Under the pieces are notes generated by a model. The model saw only the letters and a list, made by a program, of their open reading frames with translations, did not search any database and was not told where the DNA came from. Source: Acidobacteriota bacterium (GTDB taxonomy: Bacteria; Acidobacteriota; Terriglobia; Acidoferrales; 2-02-FULL-67-57). Taken from it: DNA of 29,150 nucleotides. Made by a program: the position numbers and the translations under genes. How positions within the stretch are numbered: the first letter of the stretch is position 1; every line of letters begins with the position of its first letter. The stretch is taken from contig JACQTG010000175.1 in the NCBI GenBank assembly GCA_016210895.1, forward strand, positions 1 through 29,150. Reading direction: 5' to 3'. This document shows positions 23,679 through 29,150 of this stretch, in pieces.

Positions 23679-24790
23679 CCTTTGCGGACTTCGTCGGCAA
23701 CGCCCGAGTGGTCCGGGTCCTCGAACGGATGCTCTCGACCGGCCGGCTCCCGCACGCTTTGCTCTTCGCGGGGCAGAAAGGCGTGGGCAAGTTCACTCTG
23801 GCCACCCTGTTTGCCCGGGGCGTCAACTGCGAGCGGGAGCAGGGCCCTATCTGCGGTGTCTGCGGCAACTGCCGGGCTCTGGACCCCCTGGGCGATCTGG
23901 CTGGCCTGAAGCAGACGGCGCTCGAGGCCCGGGGCAACGCCAGCCCAGAAACGGTGCCCTTGTTGCTGCGCCCCCATCCGAGCGTTACCGTGCTCATCCC
24001 TGACGGGCCCTTCATCCGCGTCAGCCAAATGCGCGCCGTGGTCCGCCAGGCCTACACCGCCCCGGTCGGCGCCCGCCGGAACCTCTTCCTCATCGACGAG
24101 GCCGAGCGCTTGCGCTTCGATTACGCCGACGTCCTGCTCAAGGTTCTGGAGGAGCCCCCCGACCGCACCACGCTTATCCTGGTCACTTCGGCCCCCTTCG
24201 AGCTCCGCCCTACGCTGCGCTCCCGGTGCATCCCCCTCTTCTTTGCACCCCTGAGCCAGGGCGAAATCGAGAGCTACCTGGCCGGACACCGGTCGGAGGG
24301 GAAGAAGGCCGACCGGGAACTAGCTGCGGCGGCAGCCGGTGGCAGCCTGGGCACGGCCCTGAGCCTGGACCTGGCCCGTTACCGGCAGGTCCGGGACCAG
24401 GCCCTGGAGGTCCTCCGGGCGGCCGCCGGCCAGGATCTCAACCCGGACCGGCTGTTCGAAGCCACGGCTGAGCTCGCCGGCAAAGGCTCCCGGGGCGGGG
24501 CGGAGACGGGCGAGGGTCGCGAAGCCCTGGAGTTTTCCCTTGACATCCTGTATAGTCTTTTGACAGACATCCTGTACCTGAAGACAGGCACTCCTGAGCT
24601 GGGACTCCACCATCCCGACGTCCGGAGTGAGCTGCAGAGGGTAACTCGCCAGGTCAGCCCCCAGTGGCTGAACCAGGCGGTAGGACACCTGGACCGAATC
24701 GAGGGCTGGCAACGCCGCAACATTAACCGGCAGCTGGCCCTGGACGCCTGGGCCCTCGGGTTGACCCGCTCCTTTTCCAAGGGCGGGTGA
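23675..24790 (+). CDS. holB: DNA polymerase III delta' subunit
   Basis: Clamp-loader subunit of the replicative polymerase, 371 residues. The AAA+ domain has a P-loop-like FAGQKGVGKFTLA (about 32-43) and a zinc module with Cys52, Cys60, Cys63 and Cys66. Later come LIDEAERLRFDYADVLLKVLEEPP and TSAPFELRPTLRSRCIPLFF (sensor and SRC motif, here SRC intact). The C-terminal helical domain is divergent. Translation is coupled to tmk. An insertion between the zinc module and the ISQMRAVV-like RVSQMRAVVRQ region is somewhat longer than in E. coli. Confidence 0.92.
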   Translation: MTFADFVGNARVVRVLERMLSTGRLPHALLFAGQKGVGKFTLATLFARGVNCEREQGPICGVCGNCRALDPLGDLAGLKQTALEARGNASPETVPLLLRPHPSVTVLIPDGPFIRVSQMRAVVRQAYTAPVGARRNLFLIDEAERLRFDYADVLLKVLEEPPDRTTLILVTSAPFELRPTLRSRCIPLFFAPLSQGEIESYLAGHRSEGKKADRELAAAAAGGSLGTALSLDLARYRQVRDQALEVLRAAAGQDLNPDRLFEATAELAGKGSRGGAETGEGREALEFSLDILYSLLTDILYLKTGTPELGLHHPDVRSELQRVTRQVSPQWLNQAVGHLDRIEGWQRRNINRQLALDAWALGLTRSFSKGG

Positions 24791-24878
24791 AACGTTTCCG
24801 AGCCCAGTTGCATCTCTCTAAGGTAGGGTGACGGCCAGCGGTGTCGGGCATCTACCCGAAAGGAAACGAAACGGACCC

Positions 24879-24908
24879 ATGATTCGTAGGACTACTAGGA
24901 AGGAGTAA
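24879..24908 (+). other. Possible nine-codon leader ORF before hfq
   Basis: ATG at 24879 to TAA at 24906-24908 encodes MIRRTTRKE. Its last codons are the AAGGAG ribosome site of hfq, and it ends 6 bases before the GTG start. A small hairpin CGGG/CCCG lies just upstream. It could couple leader translation to hfq, or be chance. It lacks a well-spaced Shine-Dalgarno of its own. Confidence 0.2.
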
Positions 24909-24914
24909 ACCACC

Positions 24915-25268
24915 GTGAACCGGCGATTGATCCGTCCCAGCCTGGCTGAAGTGCAGGAGCAGATCCGGCCTGGCGCGCCGTCGCGAAAGAAGCCGGTGCC
25001 GCCCGAGCAGACCCACGCCGAGTCGTACTACTACGTCAAGCAAATGCAGGCCCGCACGCCGATGGTGGTGGTGCTGACCGACGGCGAGGTGCTGCGCGGC
25101 ACCATCGAGTGGTACGACCGCGACTGCATCAAGCTCACCCGCACCAAGGCCCCCAACTTGCTGCTCTACAAGTGGAGCATCAAGTACCTCTACAAGGACG
25201 AGAGCGCCGGCGGCAACGGCCACCCGGTCGAGCCGGAGATGGCTCACTCGAGCCACGAGCGCGACTAG
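24915..25268 (+). CDS. hfq: Divergent Hfq-like RNA chaperone
   Basis: A 117-residue Sm-fold protein of the Hfq family, which binds small RNAs and mRNAs as a hexamer. The start is GTG 24915, with AAGGAG 9 bases upstream. About 45 residues of basic, Pro-rich extension precede the Sm core. Sm1 reads [20 protein letters not shown]. Sm2 reads [12 protein letters not shown] (83-94). Aligned with E. coli Hfq, the lysine of YKH is kept (Lys86) but the histidine is Trp87. Gln41-Phe42 is Arg-Asp, and Gln8 is not conserved, so the uridine-binding proximal face should differ. A short acidic, His-containing tail follows. It lies 124 bases after holB. Confidence 0.85.
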   Translation: MNRRLIRPSLAEVQEQIRPGAPSRKKPVPPEQTHAESYYYVKQMQARTPMVVVLTDGEVLRGTIEWYDRDCIKLTRTKAPNLLLYKWSIKYLYKDESAGGNGHPVEPEMAHSSHERD

Positions 25269-25277
25269 CCCGACGGC

Positions 25278-25311
25278 TCTCCCCAAGCCCCAGGAGATTT
25301 CTGTTCTCTTT
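25278..25311 (+). terminator. Weak terminator-like hairpin after hfq
   Basis: TCTCC (25278-25282) and GGAGA (25293-25297) around a 10-nt loop, followed by TTTCTGTTCTCTTT. The stem is only 5 bp. It lies in the 42-base gap between convergent hfq and the thioesterase gene. Confidence 0.25.
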
Positions 25312-25736
25312 CAGCCCTTCTCTTCGTGTGTGCGGATACTGTAGGTGAGCAGACTCTTGGCCACCAGCTCCCGGGCGGTGTTACGGATCTCGACCTCCCC
25401 CACCGCCCAGCGCTTCCCCTGCCGCAGCACCCGGGCCTCGGCCCGCAGCCGCCCCCGTTGGTGGGGCATCAGGTAGTTGATCTTCATCTCCACCGTGGAA
25501 ATCCAGGTGTCCGCCGGCAGGCGGGTAAAGATGGCCATCGCCAGCGCCGTGTCGGCCAGCGCCGCCAGCACGCCCCCGTGGATCCCCTGGGGGTGGGAGT
25601 GCTGCGGCCGTGCCTCGAGCGTCAGCGTGGCCCGGCCCGGGCCGAGTCCGGCGAGCTTCATCCCGAAGAAGCGCACGGCGCTGATGCGCCCAAAGTGCTT
25701 GGCCATTTCGGCGTAGTGACGCTTTCTGGTTGTCAT
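25311..25736 (-). CDS. PaaI-type hotdog thioesterase
   Basis: A 141-residue hotdog-fold protein of the PaaI/acyl-CoA thioesterase family, hydrolysing acyl- or aryl-CoA thioesters in the cytoplasm. The active-site helix region HPQGIHGGVLAALADTALAMAI (about 47-68) has the HGG motif and acidic residue. The second strand signature TVEMKINYLMP is also typical. ATG 25736 is preferred; an in-frame TTG at 25751 overlaps the upstream SDR stop (TTGA) and could be used for coupled translation. It is second in a leftward pair with the SDR gene. Confidence 0.88.
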   Translation of the reverse strand: MTTRKRHYAEMAKHFGRISAVRFFGMKLAGLGPGRATLTLEARPQHSHPQGIHGGVLAALADTALAMAIFTRLPADTWISTVEMKINYLMPHQRGRLRAEARVLRQGKRWAVGEVEIRNTARELVAKSLLTYSIRTHEEKG

Positions 25737-25747
25737 GTCCCGGTCGG

Positions 25748-26512
25748 TCAATAGGCGGTGAAGCCGCCGTCGAGCGGGAGGGCGGCTCCCGTGATCCAGC
25801 TTGAGTCATCGCTGGCCAGGAACAGCGCCAGCCGGGCCACTTCCTCCGGTGTCCCCGCCCGGCCCAGCGGGATTTGGGCCAGCCGCCGAGCGCGCTCGGC
25901 CTGCGGGTCACTGCCCGCGCCGAGAAGTGATTCCTCACCCATGGGCGTCTCCACCAGGGCCGGGCAGATGCAGTTCACCCGGATCTTTTCCGCAGCGTGG
26001 TCGAGCGCCAGCGCTCGGGACATGGCCACCAGACCGCCCTTCGAGGTGGCGTAGGCCACCCGCCGCTTCATCCCCACCAGCCCGAGCACCGACCCGATGT
26101 TCACGATGGAGCCCCCGCCCGCCCGGCGCAGCTCCGGCAGAGCCTGCTTCACCAGCAGGAATACTCCTTTGAGGTTAGTGTCCATCATCCGGTCCCAATC
26201 TTCGAGGCTGGTTTCCTCCGCCGTGCCTGCCATCCAGTAGGCGGCGTTGTTCACCAGGATGTGCAGCCCGCCGAAAACACTCCGGGCACCCGCGACCAAG
26301 GCCTGGATGTCTGCTTCCCGGGTCACATCGCACGGCTGCGCCGCAGCCCGCCCCCCGCTGCGGGTGACGCCCGCCAGTGTCTCTTCGAGCGGCTGCCGGC
26401 GCCGACCGGCCAGCATCACCCCCGCGCCCTCGCGGGCAAACAACTCCGCACAGGCTCGCCCGATGCCCGTGCCGGCTCCGGTGATGATGGCGGTCTTCCC
26501 CTCGAGCTTCAT
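25748..26512 (-). CDS. Short-chain dehydrogenase/reductase
   Basis: Classical SDR of 254 residues, an NAD(P)-dependent oxidoreductase close to FabG and 3-hydroxyacyl or glucose dehydrogenases. Motifs are TGAGTGIG (cofactor), NNAA, the catalytic Ser in NIGSVLG, YATSK (Tyr/Lys pair) and the C-terminal ITGAALPLDGG. The residue after beta-strand 2 is GRRRQ, suggesting NADP preference. Substrate is unknown; the following thioesterase hints at acyl-CoA metabolism. It is transcribed divergently from bshA across a 100-base gap. Confidence 0.92.
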   Translation of the reverse strand: MKLEGKTAIITGAGTGIGRACAELFAREGAGVMLAGRRRQPLEETLAGVTRSGGRAAAQPCDVTREADIQALVAGARSVFGGLHILVNNAAYWMAGTAEETSLEDWDRMMDTNLKGVFLLVKQALPELRRAGGGSIVNIGSVLGLVGMKRRVAYATSKGGLVAMSRALALDHAAEKIRVNCICPALVETPMGEESLLGAGSDPQAERARRLAQIPLGRAGTPEEVARLALFLASDDSSWITGAALPLDGGFTAY

Positions 26513-26539
26513 CGGCGACCCCGAGAAGAAAAGCGAAGC

Positions 26540-26548
26540 AATCTAGCA
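26540..26548 (-). promoter_or_regulatory. Extended -10 promoter of the SDR-thioesterase pair
   Basis: On the - strand TGCTAGATT (TAGATT at 26545-26540). It predicts a start near 26533 and a ~20-nt leader. It is back to back with the bshA promoter. Confidence 0.4.
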
Positions 26549-26575
26549 CGCTGGCGCGTCTAAGTCTACGTACCC

Positions 26576-26605
26576 TTGCGGGCCAGAAAAGCCCTCTGCT
26601 AGAGT
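26576..26605 (+). promoter_or_regulatory. bshA promoter, leaderless start
   Basis: TTGCGG (26576-26581), 18 bases, TGC-TAGAGT with the hexamer at 26600-26605. Seven bases (GGCCGCG) separate it from the ATG at 26613, so the mRNA should start at or next to the start codon. Confidence 0.5.
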
Positions 26606-26612
26606 GGCCGCG

Positions 26613-27755
26613 ATGAAAATCGGCATCACCTGCTATCCCACCTACGGCGGCAGCGGAGTAGTCGCGACCGAGCTCGGCCTGGAACTCGCCGCCCGCGGCC
26701 ACGAAATCCACTTCATCAGCTACGCCTTGCCCTTCCGCCTGGCCGAGATGGACGACGCACCGGAAATCGCCCGCCGCATCAGCTTCCACGAGGTCGAGGT
26801 GCTCGACTACCCTCTCTTCGATCACCCCCCCTATGCCCTGGCCCTGGCCACCAAGATGGCCGAAGTGGCCGAGCACTACGGCCTCGACCTGCTCCACGTC
26901 CACTACGCCATCCCCCACTCGGTGAGCGCCTACCTGGCCCAGGCCATGCTGGCCCCGCGCCGCCTGCCCGTGGTCACCACTCTCCACGGCACCGACATCA
27001 CCCTGGTCGGCCAGGACCGCTCCTTCCTGCCCATCACCCGCTTCGCCATCGAGCAGTCGGACGGAGTTACGGCCGTGTCGGATTACCTTCGGGAGGTCAC
27101 TCGACGGGAGTTCAGCATCACCCGGCCCATCGAGGTGATTTCCAACTTCGTCAACTGCGACCGCTACCAGCGCGCCAGGGACGGCGCCCGCCGGGAGTTC
27201 GCTCCCGGGGGCGAATTCCTCATCGGCCACCTCTCCAACTTCCGGCCAGTGAAGCGCATCCCGGATGTGATCGAAGTCTTCGCCCGGGTACGCCGGGAAC
27301 TGCCCGCCCGGCTGCTCTTGATCGGCGACGGCCCCGAGCGCGCCAACGCCGAGTACCTGGCCCGACAGAAGGGCGTCAGCCACGACGTCCTCTTCCTGGG
27401 CAAGCAGAACGCCGTCCACCACATCCTGGGGGTGTGCGATTTGTTCCTGCTGCCGAGCGACCTGGAGTCGTTTGGCCTGGCCGCCCTGGAAGCCATGGCC
27501 TGCGAAGTCCCGGTGATTGCCAGCGACGTCGGCGGCCTGCGGGAGCTCATCCGCTCCGGGCACGACGGCTGCCTGGTCGCCGCCCGCGACGTGGAGGCCA
27601 TGACCCGCTGCGCCCTGGAGCTGCTCCGCCAGCCGGAACGCGCCCGGGAGATGGGCCAGCGGGCCCGGGAAAGCGCCCAGGCCCGCTTCTGCTCCACCCT
27701 CGTCATTCCTCGTTATGAGGAGTTCTACCAAAGGCTCTTGGACGGGCGGGCCTAG
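26613..27755 (+). CDS. bshA: N-acetyl-alpha-D-glucosaminyl L-malate synthase BshA
   Basis: GT4-family glycosyltransferase joining UDP-GlcNAc to L-malate, the first step of bacillithiol synthesis in the cytoplasm. 380 residues from ATG 26613, giving the canonical opening MKIGITCYPTYGGSGVVATE. GTG 26604 is in frame but lies in the promoter. Further landmarks are HVHYAIPHSVSAYLA, VTTLHGTDITLVG, VISNFVNCDRY, LSNFRPVKR and the EX7E region ESFGLAALEAMACEVPVIASDVGG. It lacks bshB or bshC neighbours in this window. Its stop overlaps the convergent ABC permease stop in CTAG (27752-27755). Confidence 0.94.
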   Translation: MKIGITCYPTYGGSGVVATELGLELAARGHEIHFISYALPFRLAEMDDAPEIARRISFHEVEVLDYPLFDHPPYALALATKMAEVAEHYGLDLLHVHYAIPHSVSAYLAQAMLAPRRLPVVTTLHGTDITLVGQDRSFLPITRFAIEQSDGVTAVSDYLREVTRREFSITRPIEVISNFVNCDRYQRARDGARREFAPGGEFLIGHLSNFRPVKRIPDVIEVFARVRRELPARLLLIGDGPERANAEYLARQKGVSHDVLFLGKQNAVHHILGVCDLFLLPSDLESFGLAALEAMACEVPVIASDVGGLRELIRSGHDGCLVAARDVEAMTRCALELLRQPERAREMGQRARESAQARFCSTLVIPRYEEFYQRLLDGRA

Positions 27756-28873
27756 ACGGCAATCACTTTTTTCTGGAAACGCTTGGCCGCCAGCAGCAGC
27801 AGCCCCAGCCCCATCCCGAGCAACACCAGCCCGTCCAGCCACAGGTGCACAACCCCCGCCCCGCGCAGGATAACGCCGCGAGTGATGTTGATGAAATAGG
27901 TGGCCGGCACGAAAAAGCTCAGCACGTAGAACGGCAACGGCATGGTCTCGCGGGGGAAGATGTAGCCGGAAAAGAAGATGGTCGGCAGAATGTTCAGGAA
28001 GGCCAGCTGCATGGCTTCCGACTGCGACTGGGCCTTGCTGGAGATAAGCATGCCGAGGGAAAGGGCCACAAACAAATACGGCAGCGACAACACCAACAGC
28101 AAGAGTGTGTGCCCGTGGATGGGCACCAGGAAGACAAACCGCATGAAAAACAGAATGGCGCAGAGTTCAAAAAACCCAATCCCCAAGTAGGGCAGGATCT
28201 TCCCCAGCAACAGCCCCAGGGGACGCACCGGGGTGACAAAGAGTTGCTCCAGTGTGCCCTTCTCCCGCTCCCGCACGATGGAAAAGGCGGTCAAAAAGGT
28301 GGTCACGTTCAACAGCAGCACGGCGGTCAGGCCCGGGAGGAAAAAGTTGGGCGAGCGGGAGTCGGGGTTGAAGAGCAGCTTCGGCCGCATCTGCACCGGA
28401 AAGGCCTCCCGTTCTCCCAAGACCCGCCGCAGCGACTCATCCAGCCCAATGGCCGTCGAGACGTTCAGGGCCTGTCCGGCCACCGAGGAATCCGAGCCGT
28501 CGATCAGCACCAGCACGTGGGCCGTGCCCCGATCCAGAAGCTGGTCGGAATAATCCACTGGAATCTTCACTCCCACTTTGGCCTGCCCGCCGATGATGGC
28601 GTCGTTCAGCTCCTGATCGCTGTGAAGGTAGGCCACAACCCGGAAGGTATCGGAATTGCGCAGGCGGTTGACGAGCTCGCGGCTCTCCTGCCTCCCGTCC
28701 TGGTCGTAGACCACCGTCTTCACCTGGCGGATGTTGGTGTCGATGCCAAACCCCAGGATGATCATTTGAATAATCGGGATGATGAGGGCAAAGAGCAGCG
28801 CCATCGAATCCCGACGGATGTGCAGGGCCTCTTTGTAGAGCACCGCCCCCAGCCCCCGAAACGCGCTAGTCAT
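27752..28873 (-). CDS. ABC-2 type transporter permease
   Basis: Inner-membrane subunit of an ABC exporter, 373 residues, of the YhhJ/YbhS-R type. It has one N-terminal helix (about 28-48, LLFALIIPIIQMIILGFGI), a periplasmic domain of about 130 residues, then five or six C-terminal helices. The family signature FSIVREREKGTLEQLFVTPV is present, as is SGYIFPRETMP. ATG 28873 overlaps the end of the ATPase gene by 8 bases; TTG 28879 is the alternative start. Together with the ATPase it likely exports drugs, lipids or polysaccharide; the substrate is not readable. Confidence 0.92.
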   Translation of the reverse strand: MTSAFRGLGAVLYKEALHIRRDSMALLFALIIPIIQMIILGFGIDTNIRQVKTVVYDQDGRQESRELVNRLRNSDTFRVVAYLHSDQELNDAIIGGQAKVGVKIPVDYSDQLLDRGTAHVLVLIDGSDSSVAGQALNVSTAIGLDESLRRVLGEREAFPVQMRPKLLFNPDSRSPNFFLPGLTAVLLLNVTTFLTAFSIVREREKGTLEQLFVTPVRPLGLLLGKILPYLGIGFFELCAILFFMRFVFLVPIHGHTLLLLVLSLPYLFVALSLGMLISSKAQSQSEAMQLAFLNILPTIFFSGYIFPRETMPLPFYVLSFFVPATYFINITRGVILRGAGVVHLWLDGLVLLGMGLGLLLLAAKRFQKKVIAV

Positions 28874-29150
28874 GAGCAACCTCCACTTCCGGCTGCCGCA
28901 ATCGGGTCAACTCCACGAACACATCTTCCAGGCTAGGCGCCAAGGGACGGATGTCCAACACCACCACGCCCTGACGAGCAAGCTGCGCTTCCAACTCCTC
29001 CGTCCGGATGGACTCCTCTACCACGGCGTGGATCGACTGCCCGAAGACGGTGGCGCTGCGAATGGCGGGAAGTTCCCGCGCCAGGCGCAAGGCCCGGGTG
29101 ATGTCGGGCGCTGTGATCTCCAGGCGACGGGTGCCGGCTGGGGTCACCTC
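28866..29150 (-). CDS. ABC transporter ATP-binding protein, C-terminal end (partial)
   Basis: The last 94 residues of an ABC ATPase whose start lies beyond the window. The Walker and signature motifs are not visible. The visible part fits the C-terminal accessory domain (DUF4162-like) of YbhF/CcmA-type ATPases, with the common ending RPLAPSLEDVFVELT. Identification rests on that ending and on overlap with an ABC-2 permease gene. Confidence 0.8.
   Translation of the reverse strand, partial: EVTPAGTRRLEITAPDITRALRLARELPAIRSATVFGQSIHAVVEESIRTEELEAQLARQGVVVLDIRPLAPSLEDVFVELTRLRQPEVEVAHD

Noticed and set aside
26175..27842. 555-codon open frame on the - strand
   Set aside because: It runs antisense through bshA and out of frame through the SDR gene; composition is Ala/Gly/Val/His-rich with no domain. 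It is a high-GC shadow.
1..29150. CRISPR arrays, insertion sequences, prophage or toxin-antitoxin genes
   Set aside because: No spaced direct repeats, transposase motifs, phage structural genes or paired small toxin/antitoxin ORFs were seen on either strand.

Overview
The window is high-GC, densely coded DNA of a diderm bacterium, most likely an Acidobacteriota (Terriglobia-like) chromosome. Pointers are an Oar-type TonB-dependent receptor with an N-terminal carboxypeptidase-regulatory-like domain, a CRTAC1-type FG-GAP/ASPIC-UnbV protein, a DUF6599-like protein, a DUF6677-like membrane protein, a divergent Hfq ending its Sm2 motif in YKWSIKY, and BshA for bacillithiol. This assignment rests on family recognition, not on a database search. 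I see no rRNA, phage, insertion sequence or CRISPR.

Layout. 1-4167 (+): the 3' end of alaS, then a lytic transglycosylase, a TPR-AMIN-amidase and a DUF6599-like protein (envelope and peptidoglycan functions). 4168-4659: an intergenic stretch with a candidate small RNA (consensus-like promoter, stem-loop, strong terminator) and tRNA-Thr(CGT). 4660-11000: a surface/export module. It holds an FG-GAP/ASPIC-UnbV gene broken by one in-frame amber codon, a convergent periplasmic TPR gene, and a large TonB-dependent receptor with a strong promoter and a structured ~100-nt leader. 11200-17500: a nucleoside/pentose scavenging locus in two convergent operons. The + strand has PfkB kinase, BtpA/SgcQ-like protein and an exported nucleoside hydrolase. 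The - strand has ribokinase, a GRP-type sugar transporter and a second, divergent exported nucleoside hydrolase. 17596-22537 (-): a compact run yggS, DUF167, Na+/solute symporter, M24 peptidase, DUF6677-like protein, small membrane protein and LON-domain protein. 22641-25268 (+): PilZ, tmk, DNA polymerase III delta', hfq. 25311-29150: thioesterase and SDR (-), bshA (+), and an ABC-2 permease with the end of its ATPase (-).

How the genes may work together. In the nucleoside locus both hydrolases carry signal peptides. Nucleosides would therefore be split outside the cytoplasm, the freed sugar imported by the GRP permease and phosphorylated by the PfkB-family kinases. The BtpA-like TIM barrel is the unexplained member.

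Expression signals. Several genes have extended -10 promoters of the TGnTAnnnT type. At yggS and bshA the hexamer ends exactly 7 nt before the ATG, which predicts leaderless mRNAs. TAG is the ordinary stop of several intact genes here, so the amber codon in the ASPIC gene looks like a true nonsense lesion (or a sequence error), not recoding.
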